Part shown: piece by piece, positions 53,903-63,576 of the stretch
Numbering within the stretch: the first letter of the stretch is position 1
Layout of the letters: every line of letters begins with the position of its first letter
Assembly: GCA_963811595.1 (NCBI GenBank)
Contig: CAWERW010000006.1
Span: 118,984 to 182,983, forward strand
Direction of reading: 5' to 3'
From: DASQFQ01 sp963811595
GTDB lineage: Bacteria > Actinomycetota > Thermoleophilia > Solirubrobacterales > Solirubrobacteraceae
Length of the DNA stretch: 64,000 nucleotides
The notes under the pieces: generated by a model
Database searches by the model: none
What the model saw: the letters and a program-made list of their open reading frames with translations, nothing else
What the model was told of the DNA's origin: nothing
Position numbers and translations under genes: made by a program

Positions 53903-55597
53903 TTAGGGCCCGCCGCTCTCCTCGTACCCGCCGTCGAGCGCGTCGGTCCCCGGGCCCCCGGAGACGATCTCGCCCTTGAGCGCGTCGTCGCCGTCGCCGC
54001 CGTAGAGCGTGTCGTCGCCCTCGCCGCCGTCCGCGCGGTCGCGGCCGGCGTCGCCGAACAGCGCGTCGTCGCCCCCGCCGCCGTCGATCCGGTCGTCGCC
54101 GCCGCGGCCGCAGATCACGTCGTCGCGGCGCGTGCCGCGCAGCCGGTCGGCGCGCGCGGTGCCGGTGATCGTGCAGCCGCGCGGCGAAGCGCCGAACTCC
54201 TCCACGCCGAGCAGCGGGCGCAGCGCCCGCTCGGTGTCGGGCGTGACGAACGCGCGCCGCAGCACGTCGCCGCCGAGCGCATTGCCGAGCGCGGCCATGA
54301 CCATGCCCTGGTCGAGCGAGAGATAGGAGTCCGACACGTAGCCCGTGTCGACGTTGACCGAGTCGCGGAAGCCCCAGCGGCCGTAGAGGCGGGGGAAGTC
54401 GCGCTCGAGCCGGCGCAGGTTGGCGAGGGCTTCGCGCGGCGCGTAGCGGAGCGCGAGGAACGCGGCGTGCGGGGTGACGACGCCGTTGGTGTAGTCGTGC
54501 GGTCGCGGGTCGCGCGTGGCGGGCCGCTCCGGGCAGCCCTCGTAGCCCCGGTCGACCAGCGTGCGGTCGTTGTTGGACGGGTTGCCCACCGCGTCCATCC
54601 CGATGGCGTCGACGCCGTAGACCGTGTAGCCGCCCTCGGGGACGTTCGCGGGCGAGAAGCCCCAGTAGCCGTAGCGCGCCTCGCTCAGCCCGTGGTGGAT
54701 CTGCGCGCGCACGGTGAGCGCGTGGTTGGCGCCCCAGCTCCCCGGCCCCCAGCGCTCCTCGGGCACGAACAGCGGCGGCATCAGGGCCTCGAACATGCTG
54801 CCGCCCCACGACGGCGTCACGAGCGTCCCGGCGTAGGGATAGGCGCCCTCGAACACCGGCACGTCCAGGTAGGTCCGCGTGGCGCCGACCGGCTTCGTCT
54901 CGAAGCCACAGCCCTCGAGGGCGCGCGCCGTGCCGTAGTAGTGGCGCGGCGGCAGCTCGCCCTTCTCGATTCCGACGTAGCTTGCAATCCGGCTCTCGGA
55001 GACGGTGGTGTCGTAACAGCACGGCGCCTCGCCGGTGTCGGGCGCGTAGTGGAACAGGATCTGGTTGCGCTCGGGCCGGTAGTAGAAGCCGAAGTCCATC
55101 GAGTCGTAGAGCTCCAGCGCCCGCGCGCGCAGCTCCGGCGCGCGGCTCGCGACCACGCGCAGGCCGACCGCCAGCCAGCCGTTGTCGACCGAGGAGAGGA
55201 TCGGCGTGATCGGGTCCCCGGTCGGCGGCCACACGGTCAGCTTCTCGCCCGTGCGGATGTCGTACCAGTTGAAGTACTGGCCGCCGTCGCCGCGCTGCAT
55301 CCGCTCGAGCGTCGCCAGCGTGCGCCCGAGCCGGGCCACCGCCTCGCGATGCCCGATGATGCGCAGCCGCTCGGCGACCGCGGTGCTCCACAGGCTCGCG
55401 CCGATGTTCGTGGGCGACGTCTGCACGCTGCGCGTGCCGTCGGCGCGCACGAAGTCGGCGGGCAGCCCGGTCCGCTCGTCGGTCATCGCCACGAACGACG
55501 CCCACGTGTCCTTCGCGTAGCGCTCCAGCGGGTCCTCGGCGCGGGCGGGCGCCGCGAGGACGAGCGTGAGGAGCACGGCGAGCCCGGCGATGCGCAC
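53903..55597 (-). CDS. Secreted GH144/glucoamylase-like hydrolase with RTX tail
   Basis: A 564-residue exported protein. Signal peptide is residues 1-20. Residues about 25-440 match the putative glucoamylase (GH144-type, beta-glucan-active) barrel: SPTNIGASLWSTAVAERL, SVDNGWLAVGLRVV, PSWGGSMFEALMPPLFVPEE, YGYWGFSPANVPEGGYTVYG and TPHAAFLALRYAP. Residues about 465-564 contain GG-G-D-D calcium-binding nonapeptides (ICGRGGDDRIDGGGGDDALF), the same type as the large RTX protein at 5.5-9.4 kb. The substrate is likely an extracellular glucan; not certain. It follows the GH13 gene on the same strand. Confidence 0.85.
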   Translation of the reverse strand: MRIAGLAVLLTLVLAAPARAEDPLERYAKDTWASFVAMTDERTGLPADFVRADGTRSVQTSPTNIGASLWSTAVAERLRIIGHREAVARLGRTLATLERMQRGDGGQYFNWYDIRTGEKLTVWPPTGDPITPILSSVDNGWLAVGLRVVASRAPELRARALELYDSMDFGFYYRPERNQILFHYAPDTGEAPCCYDTTVSESRIASYVGIEKGELPPRHYYGTARALEGCGFETKPVGATRTYLDVPVFEGAYPYAGTLVTPSWGGSMFEALMPPLFVPEERWGPGSWGANHALTVRAQIHHGLSEARYGYWGFSPANVPEGGYTVYGVDAIGMDAVGNPSNNDRTLVDRGYEGCPERPATRDPRPHDYTNGVVTPHAAFLALRYAPREALANLRRLERDFPRLYGRWGFRDSVNVDTGYVSDSYLSLDQGMVMAALGNALGGDVLRRAFVTPDTERALRPLLGVEEFGASPRGCTITGTARADRLRGTRRDDVICGRGGDDRIDGGGGDDALFGDAGRDRADGGEGDDTLYGGDGDDALKGEIVSGGPGTDALDGGYEESGGP

Positions 55598-55614
55598 GTC
55601 GCTCGCCTACCCGC

Positions 55615-57078
<1,464 letters not shown>

Positions 57079-57107
57079 GGCCGGCGATCCTAGGCGCAGT
57101 GCCGCGA

Positions 57108-58217
57108 CTACAGCGGCTTGATGATGAAGAAGACCGTCTTCTGCGCCGCGGCGGGCGTGTTGAGGATGTAGAGCAGCTCCTCGTTCGTGAGGAACTGCAC
57201 GCCGGTCTTGTCGACCACGCCGACTCCCGTCGAGCTGTGGAACATCACCTGGTCGGCCTCGTCGATCATCGGCTTGATGTGGCTGAACCACTCCGGGCGC
57301 GGCACCTTGCTGAGGTCGATCGCCCCGGTCTTGCCGCCGTACGCCTTGGCGGAGTTGTTCAGCAGCTTGAGGCCCGGCTTGCCCGGGTAGCGGCCGCCGG
57401 GCATCGCGCCGCTGCCGTAGCGCCCCAGCCACAGGCGACCCTCGTTCTTGCCCATCTCGGCGAGCGCCTCGGCGGGCACGACGATCGCTCCGACCTCGTC
57501 GGCCGCCGCGGCGATCTCGTCCACGCTCACGAGCGCCGCGCCCTCGGCGTCCTCGGCGAGGCCGATGAAGCGCAGCTCGGGGGAAGGCGGCGTGCTCCCG
57601 GCGCGGCGCACCGCGTCGAGCTCGTCCATCCACTCCTGGGCACCCTCCTGCATGCCGAGCCGGCCCGCGTCCCCGATGTCGTCGAAGTTCGTCGCGCTGC
57701 GCGCCCACGACGCGCCGGCGCCGACGAGCTTGAACGCGCCGAGGACCCCGAGCTCGATCGTCGCCTCCTCGGCCATTGCCTTCGGGCCGCCGCGGAGCAT
57801 GTGCAGCGACCAGCAGGCAGGTCCGAACGCGACCGGGCACAACTCGTCGAGCTTCGAGGTCGGGACCAGCGTGTTGTCAGGCATGAGGCGGTAGAGCCGC
57901 GGGATCTCTCCCGGCGGGCCGCCGCGGACGAGCTCGTAGCCGGGGTTGATCCCCTGGACGGTGGAAACGTGAGGAACCACCTCGAGCTCCCAGTCGGGGC
58001 CGGCGACGGCCGGCGTAGCCTCCGCCGGGGTCGCGCGCGCGACGCGACGGCGCGCGCTCGGCTTGGGGTCCGGCGGGGGAGGCGCGGCGTGTCGCCGCTC
58101 GCGGAGCAGGTGCTGCACCGCGCGGTTCCCCGCGGTGCGCTGGAGCGCGAGCACCGCAGTCTGCAGCTGACCGCCGGGGAGCCCCGCGCGCTCCGGCGCT
58201 GCGGGTTCAGAGGCCAC
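57108..58217 (-). CDS. AGNRA-motif protein with unknown C-terminal domain
   Basis: A 369-residue protein without a signal peptide. Residues 23-39 read LALQRTAGNRAVQHLLR. A Pro/Arg/Ala-rich linker (about 43-70) follows, then a soluble domain of about 290 residues. It contains SLHMLRGGPKAMAEEATIEL and a C-terminal part with GGRYPGKPGLKLLNN and HSSTGVGVVDKTGVQFLTN. I do not recognise this domain. The layout (short motif, flexible linker, folded end) is like a cargo or effector of polymorphic-toxin or contractile-injection type, but no catalytic motif is visible. Confidence 0.65.
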   Translation of the reverse strand: MASEPAAPERAGLPGGQLQTAVLALQRTAGNRAVQHLLRERRHAAPPPPDPKPSARRRVARATPAEATPAVAGPDWELEVVPHVSTVQGINPGYELVRGGPPGEIPRLYRLMPDNTLVPTSKLDELCPVAFGPACWSLHMLRGGPKAMAEEATIELGVLGAFKLVGAGASWARSATNFDDIGDAGRLGMQEGAQEWMDELDAVRRAGSTPPSPELRFIGLAEDAEGAALVSVDEIAAAADEVGAIVVPAEALAEMGKNEGRLWLGRYGSGAMPGGRYPGKPGLKLLNNSAKAYGGKTGAIDLSKVPRPEWFSHIKPMIDEADQVMFHSSTGVGVVDKTGVQFLTNEELLYILNTPAAAQKTVFFIIKPL

Positions 58218-58338
58218 ATCCGTGCGCTCGGTTTGGACGCGCTCGGTCAGGATTCGGCGCTCCGGTCAAGGGGTGAGAAGCGATCCTCCGTGGTCGCCGA
58301 CGCGTTGTCAACGAGGGCCTGCCAGGATCTCGGGCCTG
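58218..58338. promoter_or_regulatory. 121-bp intergenic region between divergent genes
   Basis: Sits between the AGNRA gene (minus) and the LLM oxidoreductase (plus) and must hold both promoters. I see no clear -35/-10 pair or operator consensus. Confidence 0.3.
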
Positions 58339-59259
58339 ATGGACCTCTGCCTGATGATCGAGGGCCAGGACGGCGTCACCTGGCCCCAGTGGCTGGCGCT
58401 CGCGCAGGCGTGCGAGGCGAACGGCGTGCCGGCGCTGTTCCGCTCCGACCACCAGCTCAACCTCGACGGCGTGGAGGAGCGCGGCTCGCTCGACGCGTGG
58501 GCGACGCTCAGCGCGCTGGCCGCGCACACGAGCACGCTGCGGCTCGGCACGCTCGTCTCGCCGGTCACCTTCCGCCACCCGTCCGACGTCGCGAAGGTCG
58601 TCGTCGCGGCCGACCACGTGTCGGGCGGGCGCGTCGAGCTCGGCCTCGGGGCGGGCTGGAACGAGCGCGAGCACGCCGCCTACGGGTTCCCGTTCCCGCC
58701 GCTCGGCGAGCGCATGGGGATGCTCGCCGAGCAGCTCGAGATCGTGCACCGCCAGTGGACCGACGGGCCGTTCTCGTTCGCCGGCGAGCACTACCGGATC
58801 GACGCGCTCGATGCGCAGCCGAAGCCGCTCCAGGCGCCGCACCCGCCGCTGCTGATGGGCGGCAAGGCCGGTCCGCGCGCGGCCGCGCTCGCCGCGCGCT
58901 GGGCGGACGAGTACAACACCGCGTTCGCGACGCTCGACGAGCTGCGGCCGATGAAGGCGCGCATCGAGGAGGCGTGCGAGGCGGCGGGCCGCGACCCGAT
59001 CCCCTTCTCGCTCATGACCGGCGTGCTCGTGGGCCGCGACCGCGCCGAGTACGAGGAGCGCCGGCGGCTGCTGACCGAGTTCCGCGGCGAGGCCCCGGGG
59101 GGCGGGGCGTGGATCACCGGCACGGTCGACGAGGTGGCCGAGCAGCTGGGCGCGTTGCGCGACGCCGGGGTGACGCGCGTGATGTGCCAGCACCTGCTGC
59201 ACGGCGACGTCGACATGGTCGCGCTGATCGGGCGCGAGCTCGCGCCGCTCGTCGCGTAA
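58339..59259 (+). CDS. LLM-class F420-dependent oxidoreductase
   Basis: A 306-residue TIM-barrel flavin/F420 enzyme of the luciferase-like monooxygenase superfamily. ATLSALAAHTSTLRLGTLVS near residue 56, VAKVVVAADHVSGGRVELGL near 80 and GLGAGWNEREHAAYG near 98 are typical for the actinobacterial F420 branch. LLMGGKAGPRAAALAARWAD also fits. ATG 58339 gives the standard start MDLCLMIEGQ. Substrate unknown. Confidence 0.9.
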   Translation: MDLCLMIEGQDGVTWPQWLALAQACEANGVPALFRSDHQLNLDGVEERGSLDAWATLSALAAHTSTLRLGTLVSPVTFRHPSDVAKVVVAADHVSGGRVELGLGAGWNEREHAAYGFPFPPLGERMGMLAEQLEIVHRQWTDGPFSFAGEHYRIDALDAQPKPLQAPHPPLLMGGKAGPRAAALAARWADEYNTAFATLDELRPMKARIEEACEAAGRDPIPFSLMTGVLVGRDRAEYEERRRLLTEFRGEAPGGGAWITGTVDEVAEQLGALRDAGVTRVMCQHLLHGDVDMVALIGRELAPLVA

Positions 59260-59300
59260 GTCGTTTCGGCCCGCGGCGACGCGGATAGGCGAGACCCAAC

Positions 59301-59328
59301 GTGCCGCCCGGCGGGGTGTCGGCGGCAC
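59301..59328 (+). terminator. Inverted repeat between LLM gene and subtilisin (possible terminator or leader hairpin)
   Basis: GTGCCGCC (59301-59308) and GGCGGCAC (59321-59328) are perfectly complementary with a 12-base loop. There is no T-run after the stem. It could end transcription of the LLM gene weakly or fold in the leader of the downstream protease, whose AGGAGGAG site lies at about 59346-59353. Confidence 0.4.
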
Positions 59329-59361
59329 CACCCATTCCCTTCTCCAGGAGGAGATCGCAGC

Positions 59362-61023
59362 ATGCGCAAACTCATGCTTGGCGCTGCCTTCGCGCTCGCC
59401 GCCCTCGTGGCGGCCAGCGGCGCGACGGCCGGCACCGAAGGCGCGGCGCGCGACTACGTCGTCGTCTACCAGCAGGGCGCCGACCTCGGCGCCGCCCGTC
59501 GGGCCGTCGAGGCCGCTGGCGGCAGCATCGTGTCCGAGAACGCCGCCATCGGCGTCGCGACGGTCCGCTCGACCCGCGGCGACTTCAAGGGCCGCGTCCG
59601 CGACCAGGAGGCGCTCCTCGGCGCCGCCGGCAACGAGGCGATCGGCCAGGCGCCGCCGGCCGAGCGCCGCAAGCGCGACAGCGTCGAGCGCCAGGGCAGC
59701 GCGCGCGGCGGCGGCAAGAAGCCGAAGCCGCCGAAGAAGGCCGAGCCGCTGTCGCCGATGCAGTGGGACATGCGGATGATCGACGCGACGCCGTCGGGCT
59801 CCTACGCCCAGGAGCAGGGCGATCCCGGCGTGCGGGTCGGCATCATCGACACCGGCGTCGACGGCCGCCATCCGGACATCCGGCCGAACTTCGACCGCCG
59901 GCTGAGCCGCAACTTCACGACCGACATCCCGCTCGTCGACGGGCCGTGCGAGGAGGAGCCGGACCGCTCCTGCTCCGACCCGGCCAACGTCGACGAGAAC
60001 GGCCACGGGTCGCACGTCGCGGGCACGATCGGCGCGCCGCTCAACCGCGAGGGGATCGGCGGGGTCGCGCCGAAGGTGACGCTCGTCAACCTCCGCGCCG
60101 GCCAGGACTCGGGCTACTTCTTCGTGCAGTCGACGGTCGACGCCCTGACCTACGCGGGCGATCACGGGATCGACGTGGTGAACATGTCCTTCTACATCGA
60201 CCCGTGGCTGTTCAACTGCGCCGCCAACCCGGCGGACTCGCCGGAGGAGCAGCTCGAGCAGCGCACGATCATCGCGGCGACGCAGCGGGCGATCGACTAC
60301 GCGCGTTCGAAGGGCGTGACGACGATCGCGTCCGAGGGCAACGGCAACACCGACCTCGGCAAGCCGGTGAGCGACGCCACCAGCCCCGACTACCCGCCGG
60401 GCACCGAGCGCGACCGGACGGTCGACAACTCGTGCCTGACGATGCCGATCGAGGCCGACGGCGTGATCGGCGTCACCTCGGTCGGGCCGAGCGGGCGCAA
60501 GGCCTATTACTCCAACTGGGGCCTCGAGCAGGCCGACGTCTCCGCCCCGGGCGGCGACCGCCGCGACTTCTACGGGACGCCGCAGTACGGGCTGCCCGAG
60601 ACGCGGATCCTCGCGCCGTACCCCGAGGCCGTGGGCCGCAGCGAGGACTCCGACGGCGACGGCCGGCCGAACATCGACGAGGACGGCAACGTCACGACGT
60701 CGCTCGTCGTCAAGGACCACGGCGCGTACTACCAGTGGATCCAGGGCACGTCGATGGCCGCGCCGCACGCGGTGGGCGTCGCCGCGCTGGCCGTGTCGCG
60801 CTTCGGCAGGCGCGACCGGGTCCACGGCGGGCTCACGCTCGCCCCGGCCGAGACCGAGCGGCGCCTGCTCGAAGGTGCGCGGGACACGGCGTGCCCCGAG
60901 CCGCGGACGCTCGACTACCCGGACCTGGGTCCGGAGTTCACGGCCACCTGTGAGGGCGACGCCGACCGCAACGGGTTCTACGGCGACGGCATCGTGAACG
61001 CCGTCGGCGTGCTGCGGCGGTAG
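59362..61023 (+). CDS. Secreted subtilisin-like serine protease (S8)
   Basis: A 553-residue exported protease. Signal peptide residues 1-23. An inhibitor-I9-like prodomain spans about 30-90 (DYVVVYQQGADLGAARRAVE). A basic Lys/Pro-rich linker (100-130) leads to the catalytic domain with Asp163 (IIDTGVDGRHPDI), His215 (NGHGSHVAGT), oxyanion Asn327 (ASEGNGN) and Ser464 (QGTSMAAPHAVG). An insert with SEDSDGDGRPNIDEDG near 427-442 looks like a calcium-binding loop. The family degrades proteins outside the cell. Confidence 0.95.
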   Translation: MRKLMLGAAFALAALVAASGATAGTEGAARDYVVVYQQGADLGAARRAVEAAGGSIVSENAAIGVATVRSTRGDFKGRVRDQEALLGAAGNEAIGQAPPAERRKRDSVERQGSARGGGKKPKPPKKAEPLSPMQWDMRMIDATPSGSYAQEQGDPGVRVGIIDTGVDGRHPDIRPNFDRRLSRNFTTDIPLVDGPCEEEPDRSCSDPANVDENGHGSHVAGTIGAPLNREGIGGVAPKVTLVNLRAGQDSGYFFVQSTVDALTYAGDHGIDVVNMSFYIDPWLFNCAANPADSPEEQLEQRTIIAATQRAIDYARSKGVTTIASEGNGNTDLGKPVSDATSPDYPPGTERDRTVDNSCLTMPIEADGVIGVTSVGPSGRKAYYSNWGLEQADVSAPGGDRRDFYGTPQYGLPETRILAPYPEAVGRSEDSDGDGRPNIDEDGNVTTSLVVKDHGAYYQWIQGTSMAAPHAVGVAALAVSRFGRRDRVHGGLTLAPAETERRLLEGARDTACPEPRTLDYPDLGPEFTATCEGDADRNGFYGDGIVNAVGVLRR

Positions 61024-61044
61024 AGCAGACCGCGCGGGCGGGGG

Positions 61045-61704
61045 TCAGGCGTACATCTGATCCCCGCCCGGCAGCGGGAAGTCGCCCTTCGGGGGCGGCT
61101 CCGGCGCGGGCGGGACGACGAACGGCGCGGGCGACGACGGCGGCAGGGGCAGCGTCGGCCCGAGGTCGAACGGCCTGATCGGCACCGGCGCCTCCTTGTT
61201 CGTGGAGGCGCACTTCCGCTGGGATTGATCGAAGTACTGCCCCTCGGGACAGCACTTGCTCGAGAACCAGTTCCAGCGGTCGGTCGGGCAGGAGGCCGGC
61301 GGCCGGTTCGGCAGCGTGGGCGGTGCGGTGGAGGGGATCGACTTGGGGTCGAGCTCGAGCGCTCCCTTGCCGGTCTCGGCACTGCAGGTCCACTCGCCCT
61401 TGCTGTTGAAGCCGCAGCCGAGGCCCTGCATGTCGGGCGCCTGGGGAGGGCCCGGGTCCTGTCCGTCGCGCGCGACCATCCGCCGGTCGGCGACCGCGCG
61501 CTGCAGGGCTTGCGCGCCCATCCGCAGCTCGTCCTCGAGCGCCTCGTCGTGGCCGCCGCAGCGCTGGAGCGCGCGTGCCGTGGCCGGACGCTGCGCGAGC
61601 TGGAGCGCGAGCAGCCGCTCCGTCGCCGCCGGTTGCCGCGCCGCCGGCGGTTGGGTGGCCCGGGCGTCGGACTGCGGCGAGGAGGCGACGGCGAGCGCGT
61701 GCAT
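61045..61704 (-). CDS. AGN-type motif protein, cysteine- and proline-rich
   Basis: A 219-residue protein. Residues 32-48 read LALQLAQRPATARALQR, a diverged version of the motif in the three other proteins. The middle holds about six cysteines in short spacing (GCGFNSKGEWTC and CPTDRWNWFSSKCCPEGQYF), suggesting disulfides or metal binding. The C-terminal 50 residues are Pro-rich. No family recognised. It follows the tube-like gene by 4 bp on the same strand. Confidence 0.6.
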   Translation of the reverse strand: MHALAVASSPQSDARATQPPAARQPAATERLLALQLAQRPATARALQRCGGHDEALEDELRMGAQALQRAVADRRMVARDGQDPGPPQAPDMQGLGCGFNSKGEWTCSAETGKGALELDPKSIPSTAPPTLPNRPPASCPTDRWNWFSSKCCPEGQYFDQSQRKCASTNKEAPVPIRPFDLGPTLPLPPSSPAPFVVPPAPEPPPKGDFPLPGGDQMYA

Positions 61705-61708
61705 GGTC

Positions 61709-62215
61709 CTACGGGCGCTGGACGCCGATCGAGGTGCTCTCCCGGTGCACGCCGTCGAAGTCGACGAGCTTCCAGGACTCGGCCGCGTCCCCGTCCGCCG
61801 AGTAGCCCATGACGCGGGCGTTCTTGAACGTGATGATCATCCAGCTGTTCTCGCCGGTGATCGCCTGGACCTTGATCTCGTCGAACCTGGTCCGCTTCTC
61901 GGCGAGGCCCTTCAGCTTCTCGGAGTGATCGCCCGGGGTCGACGTCACCTCGAGCGTCTCGGGGATCTTCTTCCTGTCGACCCAGTCGCCGACGTTGCCG
62001 CCGGTGATCTCGATCGTCGGGAGCTCGCCGAGCCGCACGCTGTTCTTGAACGTCCCGCGACCGCTCTTCTTGTTCTTCTTGCGCTCGCGCGCGATCAGCT
62101 GTGACGTGCCGCGGTTGCCGGCCAGCCGCTGCAGCGCGAGGACGGGGCTGGCGCTGGGGCGCGCCAGCGGGCGGGTCTTCTCCTCCTCGTTCCAGCGGTC
62201 GCGATCCCTGCGCAT
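61709..62215 (-). CDS. AGNRA-motif protein with Hcp/tail-tube-like domain
   Basis: A 168-residue protein. Residues 26-43 read LALQRLAGNRGTSQLIAR, followed by a Lys-rich segment. Residues 55-165 are beta-rich: LGELPTIEITGGNVGDW, PETLEVTSTPGDHSEKLKGL, DEIKVQAITGENSWMIITFK, NARVMGYSADGDAAESWKL, DFDGVH. The strand order and the NARV-SY-SGD turn resemble Hcp-type tube proteins. The fold call is by eye. With the next gene it forms a two-gene unit. Confidence 0.6.
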   Translation of the reverse strand: MRRDRDRWNEEEKTRPLARPSASPVLALQRLAGNRGTSQLIARERKKNKKSGRGTFKNSVRLGELPTIEITGGNVGDWVDRKKIPETLEVTSTPGDHSEKLKGLAEKRTRFDEIKVQAITGENSWMIITFKNARVMGYSADGDAAESWKLVDFDGVHRESTSIGVQRP

Positions 62216-62253
62216 GGCGTCCGGCCGACCATAACCGGTGCCGGGCCGCGGGG

Positions 62254-62778
62254 CTAGCCGGGCATCGGCCGCAGCGGCTCGCTCCCGTCCCACCCCTCGG
62301 CCCCGGCCGCGATCACCGCGAACAGCCCGTTGATCGCGTCGGAGTTCTCGTGCACCTCGATCGCATGCCCCAGCAACGGCGCGTCGTGCAGCGAGATCTT
62401 GACCGGCCCCTGGCGCAGCTGCAGGAACCTGGGCATCCCGGCGGCCTCCAGGCGCGCGCTCTCGGCGGCGGGGTCGTCGACGACGTAGGCGATGTGGGAG
62501 ATGTTGCTGCCACCGGCACCCCCGGGGCGCACGCGCGCCTCGAGCTCCGGGGTGACGTCGTGGAGCTGGTTCAGCTCGAGGAAGATCGGGCCCCACCTGC
62601 CGATCGCCGAGGCGTGGTCGAACACGCACGGCTCGCCCTCCAGCAGCGTCTCCTCGAACGTCACGTGCTCGCCGAGGTGGAAGAACGGTCCGGCGCCGGT
62701 CATCTCGACCCACTGGCCGACCGCCGTGGGGAGGTCGTCGACGACGTAACAGACGTGGTGGATCGGGCGGTCGTTCAT
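62254..62778 (-). CDS. VOC-family (glyoxalase fold) protein
   Basis: A 174-residue protein with two beta-alpha-beta modules: IHHVCYVVDDLPTAVGQW at the start and ISHIAYVVDDPAAESARLEA in the second half. LGHAIEVHENSDAIN follows. Candidate metal ligands are His and Glu in these strands. It could be a lyase, isomerase or dioxygenase-type enzyme; the substrate is unknown. It lies 38 bp upstream of the tube-like gene. Confidence 0.82.
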   Translation of the reverse strand: MNDRPIHHVCYVVDDLPTAVGQWVEMTGAGPFFHLGEHVTFEETLLEGEPCVFDHASAIGRWGPIFLELNQLHDVTPELEARVRPGGAGGSNISHIAYVVDDPAAESARLEAAGMPRFLQLRQGPVKISLHDAPLLGHAIEVHENSDAINGLFAVIAAGAEGWDGSEPLRPMPG

Positions 62779-62794
62779 CGGCTCGGGACCTCCT

Positions 62795-63490
62795 TCAGGA
62801 CTCGGGGAACAAGCCGAAGCCGCGGCTGACATTCGTGAAGAACTCGGCGCGTGCTGGGTCCTGCGGCTTGATGGCAAGCCCCTGCGCTCGGCCGGCGAAG
62901 GAGCGTCGCTGGGACTCGGGCGCCGCCCGCAGCGCGGCCGCGACCGACTCGAGCTGTCGTGCCGCCGCCTCGGGATGGACCACGTCCTCCCCACTCAGCG
63001 CGAGGAAGGCGAGCGTGTCGAAGAAGGCGTCGAGCGTCGCGTTGTCGAAGTCCGGGTCGAAGCCCTTTCGCGACTCTTCGACGCGGGCGATCACGTATGC
63101 CCGCATGCCGAAGGCGTAGTTCGTGCGCGAGTCGTCCTCGTGCAACCACGCGAAGACGTCCCAGTCCCGTTCGTCACCGACCACGCGGTAGAAGTACTCG
63201 TCGCCGTTGGCCTCCTGGGCGAAGAACAGGTGCGGTCTCAGCGTCATGTAGAGCTGCTCGTTGTCGAGGCGCCACATGTCCCGGGTCGAACTGACGATGT
63301 CTCGCACCGGGCGAACGACCGCGAAGCCCGCTTCGTCGAAGACGCCGTCGGTCTCCAGGAGCAGCTCGCGCAGCTCCTTCGGCCACACGGCTCCCAGCTC
63401 GCGCTCGGCGAGGGCGATGTCGGCATCAGCGGCCGGCTCGCGCAGCTCAAGTCCGAGTTCGCCGAGGAAGTCGCGCCACATGCCGCTCAC
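62795..63490 (-). CDS. SMI1/KNR4-family protein
   Basis: A 231-residue cytoplasmic protein. ALAERELGAVWPKELRELLL, then DGVFDEAGFAVVRPVRDIVS and a run with LFFAQEANGDEYFYRV, are the SMI1/KNR4 hallmarks. In bacteria this fold often serves as an immunity protein in polymorphic toxin systems. No toxin is next to it, but it heads the minus-strand run VOC, tube-like, Cys-rich motif protein. GTG 63490 or ATG 63481 is the start. Confidence 0.75.
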   Translation of the reverse strand: MSGMWRDFLGELGLELREPAADADIALAERELGAVWPKELRELLLETDGVFDEAGFAVVRPVRDIVSSTRDMWRLDNEQLYMTLRPHLFFAQEANGDEYFYRVVGDERDWDVFAWLHEDDSRTNYAFGMRAYVIARVEESRKGFDPDFDNATLDAFFDTLAFLALSGEDVVHPEAAARQLESVAAALRAAPESQRRSFAGRAQGLAIKPQDPARAEFFTNVSRGFGLFPES

Positions 63491-63512
63491 GGTACGGGAC
63501 GGACACGCGCAC

Positions 63513-63576
63513 GGAAAGCGGCGAAGGAATCGAACCTTCCAACCGCCGGGCTACGACGGCCTGCCGGTCTTGAAGG
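63513..63576 (-). tRNA. 3' half of a selenocysteine-tRNA-like gene (5' half missing)
   Basis: On the minus strand the segment begins at the anticodon loop CTTCAAG (anticodon TCA) and continues ACCGGCA, a long variable arm, the T arm GAAGG-TTCGATT-CCTTC and an acceptor-like GCCGCTTTCC. Upstream there is no D arm and no sequence complementary to the acceptor strand. The left side of the anticodon stem is also broken (TGCC directly before TTCAAGA). It is a fragment, as left when an integrative element inserts into a tRNA gene, or a decayed copy. Confidence 0.5.
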
